Part shown: positions 6,964 to 14,520 of the stretch, piece by piece
Layout: each line of letters begins with the position of its first letter
How positions within the stretch are numbered: the stretch's first letter is position 1
Source of the DNA: an uncultured Verrucomicrobiota bacterium
GTDB lineage: Bacteria; Verrucomicrobiota; Kiritimatiellia; RFP12; UBA1067
Assembly: GCA_946615275.1 (NCBI GenBank)
Contig: CAMOHV010000006.1
Span: forward strand, 1 to 17,583
DNA: 17,583 nucleotides
Reading direction: 5' to 3'
The notes under the pieces: generated by a model
Seen by the model: only the letters and a program-made list of their open reading frames with translations
Databases searched by the model: none
What the model was told of the DNA's origin: nothing
Made by a program: the position numbers and the translations under genes

Positions 6964-7515
6964 ATGAAAAGATACGTCTGCCCCGTGTGCGGATACGTCC
7001 ACATCGGCGATTCCGCCCCCGAGAAGTGCCCGCAGTGCGGCGTTCCCGGCTCCAAGTTCAAGGAGGAGGCCGTCTCCGCCGGCAAGAAGACCTGGGCGTG
7101 CCAGCATGAGATCGGCGCCGGCAAGGTGGAGGACGCCGAGGTGGTGCAGGGCCTCAAGGACAACTTCGCCGGCGAATGCACCGAGGTGGGCATGTACCTC
7201 GCGATGAGCCGCCAGGCCGAGCGCGAGGGATATCCCGAGGTCGCCGACGCCTTCAAGCGCTACGCCTTCGAGGAGGCCGAGCACGCCGCCAAGTTCGCGG
7301 AGCTCCTCGGCGACGTCGTCTTCGCCGACACCAAGAAGAACCTCACCCTCCGCGCCGACGCCGAGCAGGGCGCCTGCGACGGCAAGCTCAAGCTCGCCAA
7401 GCGCGCGAAGGAGCTCGGCTACGACGCCATCCACGACACTGTGCACGAGATGGCCAAGGACGAGGCCCGCCACGGCGCCGGCTTCGAGGGGCTTCTCAAC
7501 CGTCTCTTCAAGTGA
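6964..7515 (+). CDS. Rubrerythrin with N-terminal rubredoxin domain (reverse type)
   Basis: A 183-residue cytoplasmic peroxide-detoxifying enzyme of anaerobes, reducing H2O2 to water with electrons passed through rubredoxin. The order is reversed relative to classical rubrerythrin: the rubredoxin-like iron site comes first (C6-x2-C9 and C22-x2-C25), followed by the four-helix diiron domain (about 55-183). Diiron ligands are visible as E71-x6-Y78, E104-x2-H107, E134 and E167-x2-H170. This layout is that of reverse rubrerythrins described in clostridia. AGAAGGAAA (6950-6958) is the ribosome site before ATG 6964, and the leader is strongly A-rich, a pattern that favours high translation. argJ follows after 15 bp, so the two are probably co-transcribed. 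Presence of this enzyme supports an anaerobic or microaerophilic host. Confidence 0.93.
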   Translation: MKRYVCPVCGYVHIGDSAPEKCPQCGVPGSKFKEEAVSAGKKTWACQHEIGAGKVEDAEVVQGLKDNFAGECTEVGMYLAMSRQAEREGYPEVADAFKRYAFEEAEHAAKFAELLGDVVFADTKKNLTLRADAEQGACDGKLKLAKRAKELGYDAIHDTVHEMAKDEARHGAGFEGLLNRLFK

Positions 7516-7530
7516 TCGCGGGGAAGGCAG

Positions 7531-8748
<1,218 letters not shown>

Positions 8749-8759
8749 CGGAGCCGCGA

Positions 8760-8765
8760 TAGTAT
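8760..8765 (+). promoter_or_regulatory. Possible -10 element giving a leaderless permease transcript
   Basis: TAGTAT ends 6 bases before the permease ATG (8772), so transcription from it would begin at or next to the start codon. No convincing -35 is present, and no Shine-Dalgarno sequence stands at normal distance (GGAG lies 18 bases upstream). Read-through from argJ, only 23 bp upstream, is an alternative. Confidence 0.25.
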
Positions 8766-8771
8766 CTTCGC

Positions 8772-10028
8772 ATGCAACCGCTGTTCACCACATTCGGCGC
8801 GGTACTCGGCCTTTTGCTGGCCATTGCGCTCGTGCTTCTGCGCATGCAGCCGGCGTATGCGCTCATGGTGGGGGCTGTCGCGGGCGGTCTCGCGGGCGGC
8901 GGGGGGCTCTCCGCCACTATGGCGCACGCCATCTCGGGCGCGCAGGGGATGATGCCGGCGGTGCTGCGCATACTGGCGTCGGGCGTGCTGGCGGGCGCGC
9001 TCATCAAGACCGGCAGCGCGGAGCGCATCGCCGGCGCGATCATAGGTTCGCTTGGGCGGCGCTTCGCCGTGGCGGCCGTGGCCCTGGCAACGCTCGTGGT
9101 GTGCGCCGTGGGCGTGTTCGTTGACATCAGCGTCATCACCGTCGCGCCGATCGCCCTTGCGGTGGCGCGGCGGGCAGGGCTTTCGACTTCGGGGATGCTG
9201 CTTGCGATGATCGGGGGCGGCAAGGCCGGCAACATCATCTCCCCCAATCCCAACACGATCGCCGCGGCAGAGGCGTTCAATGTGGACTTGACTGCGCTCA
9301 TGGCCGCGAACATCCTGCCCGCGCTTGTGGCCCTCTCCGTGACGGTGGCGCTGGCGGGATGGCTGGCGAAGCGCGGTTCGTCGCCGAGGGAGGATGCGGC
9401 GTCGCCGCAGACGGAATCGTCGTTGCCGCCGTTGTGGGCGGCGCTCGCGGGGCCGGTGGTTGTGATAGCGCTCCTCGCCCTGCGTCCGGCGGCAGGCGTT
9501 TCGGTGGATCCGTTCATAGCCCTGCCGCTCGGCGGAATCGCGTCCATCGTCGCGACAGGCCATGCACGGCAAGGGTTCTCTTTCGCGGAGTTTGGGCTCT
9601 CGAAGGTGGCGGGGGTGGCCATTCTGCTTGTGGGCACGGGCACTGTGGCGGGGATCGTGAAGGCGTCCGCGCTGCAGGGGGACGTGGTGGCGCTCTTGAA
9701 GGCGCTTCATCTGCCGGCGTTCGTGTTGGCGCCGGTGTCGGGCGTGCTGATGGCGGGGGCCACGGCGTCCACGACGGCCGGCGCGACGATAGCGTCCCAG
9801 ACGTTCTCCCCGGCGCTTGCCGAGGCTGGCGTGGCCGCGCTTGGCGGCGCCGCGATGATCCATGCCGGATCCACGGTGATCGACTCGCTCCCGCACGGAT
9901 CATTCTTCCATGCCACGGGCGGGGCTGTGTTCATGGACATCCGGGCGCGTCTCAAGCTCATCCCGTTCGAGGCCGTGATAGGGCTTTCGTCCACTGTCGC
10001 GGCGGTGATGGTGTATCTAGTGGGCTAG
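8772..10028 (+). CDS. GntP-family permease (gluconate/hydroxyacid:H+ symporter type)
   Basis: A 418-residue inner-membrane transporter with about 12 hydrophobic segments spread along its length. Family features include the N-terminal GAVAGGLAGGGGL loop, VGVFVDISVITVAPIALAVARR, MIGGGKAGNIISPNPNTIAAAEAF (typical GntP GG...PP/PNPNT region), GTGTVAGIVKASALQ and the C-terminal AGATASTTAGATIASQTF and MIHAGSTVIDSLPHGSFFHATGG stretches. GntP members move gluconate, glycerate or related sugar acids with protons; the substrate here is not predictable. No sugar-acid catabolic gene is adjacent. The gene begins 23 bp after argJ without a clear ribosome site. Its final 24 codons (stop included) form the left 81-bp direct repeat that flanks the AbiE module, so the present C-terminus may be the copy brought in or duplicated by that insertion. 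Confidence 0.88.
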   Translation: MQPLFTTFGAVLGLLLAIALVLLRMQPAYALMVGAVAGGLAGGGGLSATMAHAISGAQGMMPAVLRILASGVLAGALIKTGSAERIAGAIIGSLGRRFAVAAVALATLVVCAVGVFVDISVITVAPIALAVARRAGLSTSGMLLAMIGGGKAGNIISPNPNTIAAAEAFNVDLTALMAANILPALVALSVTVALAGWLAKRGSSPREDAASPQTESSLPPLWAALAGPVVVIALLALRPAAGVSVDPFIALPLGGIASIVATGHARQGFSFAEFGLSKVAGVAILLVGTGTVAGIVKASALQGDVVALLKALHLPAFVLAPVSGVLMAGATASTTAGATIASQTFSPALAEAGVAALGGAAMIHAGSTVIDSLPHGSFFHATGGAVFMDIRARLKLIPFEAVIGLSSTVAAVMVYLVG

Positions 10029-10037
10029 TTAGGGGTC
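9957..10037 (+). repeat. 81-bp direct repeat, left copy (permease gene end)
   Basis: The repeat covers the last 24 codons of the permease gene (23 sense codons and TAG at 10026-10028) and 9 bp beyond. It matches 11551-11631 at 74 of 81 positions with no gaps. Flanking bases on either side do not match, so both edges are sharp. Confidence 0.95.
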
Positions 10038-10097
10038 GTCTTAAGTCGAATTAGGCAACATCAAAACTCGGTTGGGCACGATGACCTCAACGTCCAC

Positions 10098-10127
10098 TTG
10101 ACATCCAGTTTTCGGACATGGTATAAT
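10098..10127 (+). promoter_or_regulatory. Perfect-consensus promoter of the AbiE operon
   Basis: TTGACA (10098-10103) and TATAAT (10122-10127) match the sigma70 consensus at all 12 positions. The spacer is 18 bp and a TGG just before the -10 makes it an extended -10. Predicted start of transcription is near 10134, giving a leader of about 40 bases with TTGAGGA before the antitoxin ATG. AbiEi antitoxins normally repress their own promoter; no clear inverted repeat was found here. Confidence 0.85.
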
Positions 10128-10174
10128 TTTAGCGCAAGCCCACAAAAGTAAAGATTTGAGGACTGAAAATAAAA

Positions 10175-10717
10175 ATGCTGATGACGACATCAGAGTGCCT
10201 GTCCAAGTATGGCAACTTCTATCGGATCGCCCAGGCGGTCTGTAAGGGGGAACTTTACAAGGTCGCCCACGGCGTCTATTCAGACGACAAGCGCCACAGG
10301 AATGTCGAAGTGCTGCTCAAGAAGTATCCTACATCGGTGATCACCATGCTTAGCGCGTATTACTACTATGGTCTCACGGACAATGTTCCCGATAAAATAC
10401 ACCTTGCGGTCGAGCGGGACGGTACGAAGATAAGGGATGCGAACGTAGTTGAGTATTTCGTTCCGAAGGGGACGGGGAGCATTGGCGTAGTCAACGCGGA
10501 ACTTCACGGCATGGCGCTTCGCATCTTCGACAAGGAACGTCTGCTGATAGAAACCGTCAGGATGCGCACCAAGATGCCCCTTGACCTCTATCACGAGGTT
10601 GTCGGCAGTTACCGCAGGGACGCCGGCACTCTCTATCCGGCAAAGATGGAGGATTACCTTGATGCGTTTCCGAAGCGGGAAGTCATATTCGACGTAATAA
10701 GGAGGGAGGTTTTGTGA
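10175..10717 (+). CDS. abiEi: Type IV toxin-antitoxin system antitoxin, AbiEi family
   Basis: A 180-residue protein. AbiEi antitoxins have an N-terminal winged helix-turn-helix that binds and represses the operon promoter and a C-terminal domain that counters the toxin without binding it stably (type IV system). The N-terminal part fits: SKYGNFYRIAQAV, then GELYKVAHGVYSDDK as the wing. The family signature SAYYYYGLTDNVPDKIHLAVERDG lies at about 60-85, followed by a VEYFVPKGTG strand and a RLLIETVRMRTKMPLD segment. ATG 10175 is preferred; an in-frame ATG at 10181 is possible. Its TGA overlaps the toxin start (TGATG), a typical translational-coupling arrangement. The gene lies just after the left direct repeat and a consensus promoter and is less GC-rich than the genes upstream, suggesting acquisition by transfer. 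Confidence 0.88.
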   Translation: MLMTTSECLSKYGNFYRIAQAVCKGELYKVAHGVYSDDKRHRNVEVLLKKYPTSVITMLSAYYYYGLTDNVPDKIHLAVERDGTKIRDANVVEYFVPKGTGSIGVVNAELHGMALRIFDKERLLIETVRMRTKMPLDLYHEVVGSYRRDAGTLYPAKMEDYLDAFPKREVIFDVIRREVL

Positions 10718-11517
10718 TGGACTTCACGGTGTTCAAAGACAGGCTTGTCGCAGAAGGATATACGGATGACACCGCATACGCCAAGATTGCACATGACATT
10801 GTGCTGAAGGCCGTAAGGGACTCAGGGTTTCACGACAACTTAACCGTCAAAGGTGGAGTTGTGATGAGTTCACTTACTGATGTCGTGAGAAGAGCGACGT
10901 TGGACATGGATCTTGATTTCCTGCGTTATCCGTTGGCAAACGTCAGCATACGCCGGTTCGTGTCGGACATGAACCGAGTCGCGCCGTGCAAGATTCGTGT
11001 CGTCGGCAAGATCGAGACGTTGCGGCAACAGGAGTACAAGGGAAAGAGGATTCACCTTTCTCTGACGGATGAGACAGGCCTTTCCATCGAGACGAAGATC
11101 GACTTTGGCGTTCATACCAGATTGGACGTGGAACAGTTGGAGCGAGCCTTCAAAGTTGTCGTGGATGACAGCAGGGTTTCTCTGCTGGTCAATCCAAACG
11201 AACAGATACTTGTCGAGAAACTGAAGAGCCTTCTGCGCTTCGGCAGCGCCACCACGAGGTTCAAGGATATCTTTGACATATACTATCTCTCGCGGCATGT
11301 GAGGCGTTCTGATGTAAAGAAACTTATAAAGGCGTACATATTTGACGACGCCAAGATGCGGGAAAACTGTATGCCAGACATACTGCGCAGTATAGGGCGC
11401 ATTTTTGGCAACAAGAAGTTTATGCGCAACTTGGCGAGACCAGTTAATGCATGGCTCGACGTACCTGCGGAAGAAGCGACTGCGGACATCAACGCATTCA
11501 TATCGTCTCTCGGGTGA
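10717..11517 (+). CDS. abiEii: Type IV toxin-antitoxin system toxin, AbiEii/AbiGii nucleotidyltransferase family
   Basis: A 266-residue predicted nucleotidyltransferase toxin; relatives cause reversible growth arrest and abort phage infection, some by adding nucleotides to tRNA or related targets. ATG 10717 overlaps the antitoxin stop by one base and follows the strong ribosome site AAGGAGGG (10699-10706); GTG 10714 is an alternative in-frame start. Nucleotidyltransferase motifs are present and intact: VKGGVVM at 44-50, then the metal-binding TLDMDLDF with D63 and D65, an EKLKSLLRF segment with K168, and TTRFKDIFDIYYL with D184 and D187. Length and motif order fit full-length AbiEii, so the toxin is probably active. 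It ends 33 bp before the right direct repeat and faces the response-regulator gene convergently. Confidence 0.9.
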   Translation: MDFTVFKDRLVAEGYTDDTAYAKIAHDIVLKAVRDSGFHDNLTVKGGVVMSSLTDVVRRATLDMDLDFLRYPLANVSIRRFVSDMNRVAPCKIRVVGKIETLRQQEYKGKRIHLSLTDETGLSIETKIDFGVHTRLDVEQLERAFKVVVDDSRVSLLVNPNEQILVEKLKSLLRFGSATTRFKDIFDIYYLSRHVRRSDVKKLIKAYIFDDAKMRENCMPDILRSIGRIFGNKKFMRNLARPVNAWLDVPAEEATADINAFISSLG

Positions 11518-11550
11518 AAGGAAAACTGGCTGCGGTGATGAGAACTTGGC

Positions 11551-11631
11551 CTCATCCCGTTCGTGGCCGCGATAGGGCTTTCGTCCACTGTCACGGCGGT
11601 GATTGTGTATCTAGTGTGTTAGTCAGGGGTC
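11551..11631 (+). pseudogene. Permease 3'-end relic; right copy of the 81-bp direct repeat
   Basis: The right copy matches 9957-10037 at 74 of 81 positions. It still reads LIPFVAAIGLSSTVTAVIVYLVC and TAG in the permease frame, but that frame is closed just upstream by TGA codons and has no start, so it is not expressed as a gene. All coding differences between the copies change amino acids (E to V, V to A, A to T, M to I, G to C) and none is silent, as expected if one copy is free of selection. Confidence 0.85.
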
Positions 11632-11650
11632 AACCACCCAGTTTCGATTG

Positions 11651-12271
11651 TCATTTGCGTATGAGATGCTTGCGATGGGCGATGGCGACAGCCTCGGCCC
11701 TGTTTGCGGCGCCTATCTTCTGGAGGAGCGCGGCGACATGCTCTTTGACCATGTCGAGGCTTATGTCCAGTTGTTTGGCGATGTCGGGATTTGAAAGCCC
11801 GCGCGTGATGGACTCGAGTATCTCCGCCTGCCGCGGTGAAAGTGGCGCTGACGGGGGATCGTCGGTAAGTATACGTTCTATATCGGTCGAAATGTAGCGT
11901 TGGCCTGCGGCTACCGCATGGATGGCGGCGACAAGTTCACCGAACTCGCAGTTTTTCATCACGGCACCCTTGGCGCCAGCATCGAGCGCGTGCGCTATGC
12001 CGTCCGACGTGTCGAACGTTGTGAGGATCAGGATGTTGGCGTCGGGGACCTGTGCTAGAATCTGCCTCGTGGCTTCGACGCCATCCATGCCAGGCATCAT
12101 CAGGTCCATGATGATCGTATCGGGCCGCAGCTTGATCGCTTTGGCTATGCCGGTCTCGCCGTTCGCCGCATCGCCCACTACCTCTATGCCCTTTTTCGCG
12201 TTTAGAAGCGATGCCAAGCCCATGCGCAGTATGGCGTGATCGTCTATTATCAGTATTCTTATCTTGTCCAT
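11651..12271 (-). CDS. NarL/LuxR-type response regulator
   Basis: A 206-residue cytoplasmic transcription regulator. The receiver domain (1-120) has the acidic pair D10/D11, phospho-acceptor D56 in MDLMMPGMDG, T84/T85 and K106, all expected for an active receiver. After a linker, LSPRQAEILESITRGLSNPDIAKQLDISLDMVKEH (144 on) is a LuxR-type helix-turn-helix with the usual recognition helix. Its start overlaps the end of the histidine kinase gene by 13 bp, with AGGTGGAG as ribosome site inside that gene, so the two are co-translated as one system. The likely target is the divergent HzsA-related gene and the system itself, through the palindrome at 14415-14429, but that is inference. The gene end lies 20 bp from the right direct repeat. 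Confidence 0.93.
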   Translation of the reverse strand: MDKIRILIIDDHAILRMGLASLLNAKKGIEVVGDAANGETGIAKAIKLRPDTIIMDLMMPGMDGVEATRQILAQVPDANILILTTFDTSDGIAHALDAGAKGAVMKNCEFGELVAAIHAVAAGQRYISTDIERILTDDPPSAPLSPRQAEILESITRGLSNPDIAKQLDISLDMVKEHVAALLQKIGAANRAEAVAIAHRKHLIRK

Positions 12272-14373
12272 ATCGCTATCTCCACCTTTGTTCCCTTGCC
12301 GGGTGCGCTGTCGATGACGACATTTCCGCCAAGCTGTTCCGTGCGCTCAGCGATCCCCTGCAGCCCGAAGTGCCCCTGAAGAACGCCGGGACGGTTGCGG
12401 GGGTCGAAACCGCATCCGTTGTCGGTGACGGAACAGATTATTCTATTCCCGTCGGCCCTGCCCGTGATATTGACCAACGTCGCGCCGCCGTGGCGTATGG
12501 CATTGAGAACAAGTTCACGGATCACGCGCAGAAGCGTATGTGCGATGTTGTCTGCGAGTCGGGATCGCGGCACGTTGAAGTTCACGGACAGATGCGACAT
12601 GCTGACATGCGGCTGGAGAGTCTTGAATATCGCCTTCTCCATGTCGGTCTCCTCGAGAGCCTGGCTGCGGAGATCCCAAAGGCAGTTGCGCAGCTCGTCC
12701 CTGCATGACTTGAGCGCCTTGCCCGCGACTTCGATGTGGGCGAGCATTTCCGGCGGAGCGTCGCCGCGAAGTTCGTTCGCGGCCTCTATCTCCATGGAGA
12801 CGCCCGTCAGGTTCTGCGCAATTGTGTCGTGCAGTTCCACCGCGAGTCGTGTCCGCTCTTCCGTCTTCATCTTGGACTTTTCGTGTTCCAGCTGCTTGCG
12901 CATCAGTTCGCGTCCCTTGCGCACCGCCAATCGTTTCAGAGAGAAGTTCCAGGCGACCACGCCCACTATCATCGCGAAAAGCGCCACGATCACGTACGTC
13001 AGCCTCGCGGGCGTCCACCATGGCGGATCGGAAACTACACGCACGTCGGCCTTGGATCTGGGGACGATGAAAAAGCCCTTTATCTTGTAGAATATGAAAT
13101 TCGGGTGCCAGCTCTCTGTTTCCATGATGCATGTGCCGGTGACCTCTATTATGCTTCCTTCGTGGATTCTGCCGACAATGTCCTTGATCGTTTCGGCCTC
13201 GACGGTGAAGACGTAGCCGTCGTCCTCCATGTATATGCGGTAGGGGTCGGTGCCGACGACAGGAAGGTTGATGACGCGTCCTGTCATGCGCACGATGCTC
13301 CCGTGGCATCTGTATTGTATATTCCTGTTCCCTTCGTTGTCCACAAGAAGATCGTGCGGAGAGATGGTTTTCGGTTCGACGTCCGGCATCGGGCGCGGCG
13401 GAAGCCGATGCCAAGTCGCGCGCAGAAGGTTCATGTGAAACGTGTCGGATTCCGGAAACCCAGCTGCTTCTATCTCATCGCCGTAGGCCGGAACGTTGCC
13501 GTCGTCGAATTCAATCTTTGTGACGAGGCCGTTTGTCATGCCAACGAGCGCCTGGTTGCCGTGCCAGACGGCAAGGACGCGTCCTGCGGCCTTGTGGCGG
13601 CCGAGCGCCGACATCTCGATCGGGTTCAGGTTGTATATCTCTGCGATGTCGGGCAGGACGCGCAGTTTGCGGCACTCTTTGCCTAGATTGCATATTGCGG
13701 ACAAGTCCGCGACTTTGAACGACCTGCCAAGCTGCATGTGGCTGCCGAGGTCACGGGGTACGCATACGCCGGTGAGCCGGACCTTGGAATCCACAAGGTC
13801 TTTCAGCTTTGCGTACTCGTCATCCCTGGCGGGAACGCTCGCATACAGCACCCGGCCGTCGTTCTCGATTATGATATACGTCCACTTCGAATTGATGTTG
13901 CACCGACAGACGTCGCGCACAGTGCCGGACACGTGCGCCAGCCTGCAATCGTATTTGCCGGCGAGCAGTTCGTCGATGCCGGCCGCTATCGGTTCGGGTG
14001 CAGGTCCGCGGGAAACAAGGAACATCTCATTCATCAAGGCGGCACATTGAAACACATTGGACTGGACGGTCTTGCCCGTTATTCTCACCGTGTCCCCGAC
14101 CTGCGGCACGAAGGGCAGCTTCGATGTAGGGGCATGTATCACAACGGCCCCGGTGCGATCCTCCACTGCGATGACGGAGAAAATGAGCCATTCCTTGTGT
14201 CTGACGTATGAGACTTTCGTTTCGATGCTGAAACTGGTTTCTCGGAACGATCTGCCGAATATCGCGTCTGCAAGTTCCGATGCGGTATTGACCACATGCG
14301 GAGCGGCTACCTGCGCGAATGAAAAGAACGGCATGAGCAAGGTTGATGCTATAAGTGCAAGTTTCACAGGCAT
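12259..14373 (-). CDS. Membrane sensor histidine kinase (NarX/DesK-like catalytic part) with large periplasmic beta-rich sensor
   Basis: A 704-residue kinase. ATG 14373 is chosen because it begins a clear signal peptide (MPVKLALIASTLLMPFFSFA); the frame stays open to 14445 but that part runs through the intergenic palindrome. GAGAAGG lies upstream at a rather long distance. Residues 21-455 are periplasmic and show repeated V-x-G-x-V style strands (for example VRITGKT near 96, HVSGTVRDV near 147, VRLTGVCV near 198, VRMTGRVINL near 361, IIEVTGTCI near 408), suggesting several OB-fold-like modules; the ligand is unknown. A single membrane helix spans about 458-476. The cytoplasmic part is HisKA_3 with H515 in AVELHDTIAQN, then an ATPase domain with N624, DNGCGF (651-656) and GHFGLQG (667-673). 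The partner regulator overlaps its 3' end. Confidence 0.88.
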   Translation of the reverse strand: MPVKLALIASTLLMPFFSFAQVAAPHVVNTASELADAIFGRSFRETSFSIETKVSYVRHKEWLIFSVIAVEDRTGAVVIHAPTSKLPFVPQVGDTVRITGKTVQSNVFQCAALMNEMFLVSRGPAPEPIAAGIDELLAGKYDCRLAHVSGTVRDVCRCNINSKWTYIIIENDGRVLYASVPARDDEYAKLKDLVDSKVRLTGVCVPRDLGSHMQLGRSFKVADLSAICNLGKECRKLRVLPDIAEIYNLNPIEMSALGRHKAAGRVLAVWHGNQALVGMTNGLVTKIEFDDGNVPAYGDEIEAAGFPESDTFHMNLLRATWHRLPPRPMPDVEPKTISPHDLLVDNEGNRNIQYRCHGSIVRMTGRVINLPVVGTDPYRIYMEDDGYVFTVEAETIKDIVGRIHEGSIIEVTGTCIMETESWHPNFIFYKIKGFFIVPRSKADVRVVSDPPWWTPARLTYVIVALFAMIVGVVAWNFSLKRLAVRKGRELMRKQLEHEKSKMKTEERTRLAVELHDTIAQNLTGVSMEIEAANELRGDAPPEMLAHIEVAGKALKSCRDELRNCLWDLRSQALEETDMEKAIFKTLQPHVSMSHLSVNFNVPRSRLADNIAHTLLRVIRELVLNAIRHGGATLVNITGRADGNRIICSVTDNGCGFDPRNRPGVLQGHFGLQGIAERTEQLGGNVVIDSAPGKGTKVEIAIWTR

Positions 14374-14414
14374 TATTTTATCAAAAACCTTCTCGCTTTG
14401 CACGGCTCGTCCAT

Positions 14415-14429
14415 CCCCCTGACAGGGGG
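14415..14429. promoter_or_regulatory. Perfect 7-1-7 palindrome, candidate response-regulator site
   Basis: CCCCCTG-A-CAGGGGG is a perfect inverted repeat centred at 14422 in the 147-bp gap between the divergent kinase and HzsA-related genes. Its centre lies about 45 bp upstream of the start of transcription predicted from the -10 at 14455-14460, a position used by class II activators, and that promoter has no good -35. Binding by the adjacent LuxR-type regulator is inference. Confidence 0.5.
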
Positions 14430-14451
14430 GGTAGGTTGAATGCATTATTTT

Positions 14452-14460
14452 TGCTACAAT
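14452..14460 (+). promoter_or_regulatory. Predicted extended -10 promoter of the HzsA-related gene
   Basis: TGC-TACAAT is an extended -10 (5/6 match for the hexamer). At 17 bp upstream only TAGGTT is found, a poor -35, which fits an activator-dependent promoter. The leader would be about 54 bases with AAGAGGT (14506-14512) before ATG 14521. Confidence 0.5.
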
Positions 14461-14520
14461 GAATCTGCATCGGCAAAATGCAAAGTGTACCAGGAGAACA
14501 AACTCAAGAGGTCAAGAACA

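Larger units (their letters stand above)
9957..11631. mobile_element. Direct-repeat-flanked AbiE toxin-antitoxin cargo unit
   Basis: Two 81-bp direct repeats bracket 1513 bp that contain only the AbiEi and AbiEii genes and their promoter. One repeat copy plus the cargo is 1594 bp. The cargo is less GC-rich than the permease and argJ upstream. The left repeat completes the permease ORF; the right copy is a non-coding remnant of the same gene end, lying 28 bp from the stop of the convergent response regulator. The simplest history is that permease and response regulator were neighbours and the module entered at the permease 3' end. Repeats of 81 bp are too long for transposon target duplications and recall attL/attR of integrative elements, but no integrase is present. 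A homologous-recombination duplication event is the main alternative. Confidence 0.7.

Noticed and set aside
10038..11550. Classical insertion sequence or composite transposon
   Set aside because: No transposase, no terminal inverted repeats, and the direct repeats are far too long for target-site duplications.
14415..14429. Intrinsic terminator
   Set aside because: The stem is GC-rich but no T-run follows on either strand, and it lies between divergent genes where no terminator is needed.
14374..14445. Earlier start of the histidine kinase at 14445
   Set aside because: The extension passes through the intergenic palindrome and hides the signal peptide starting at 14373.
14440..14520. Earlier start of the HzsA-related protein at ATG 14440
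   Set aside because: It would place the start codon upstream of the predicted -10 and put 27 polar residues before a clear signal peptide.
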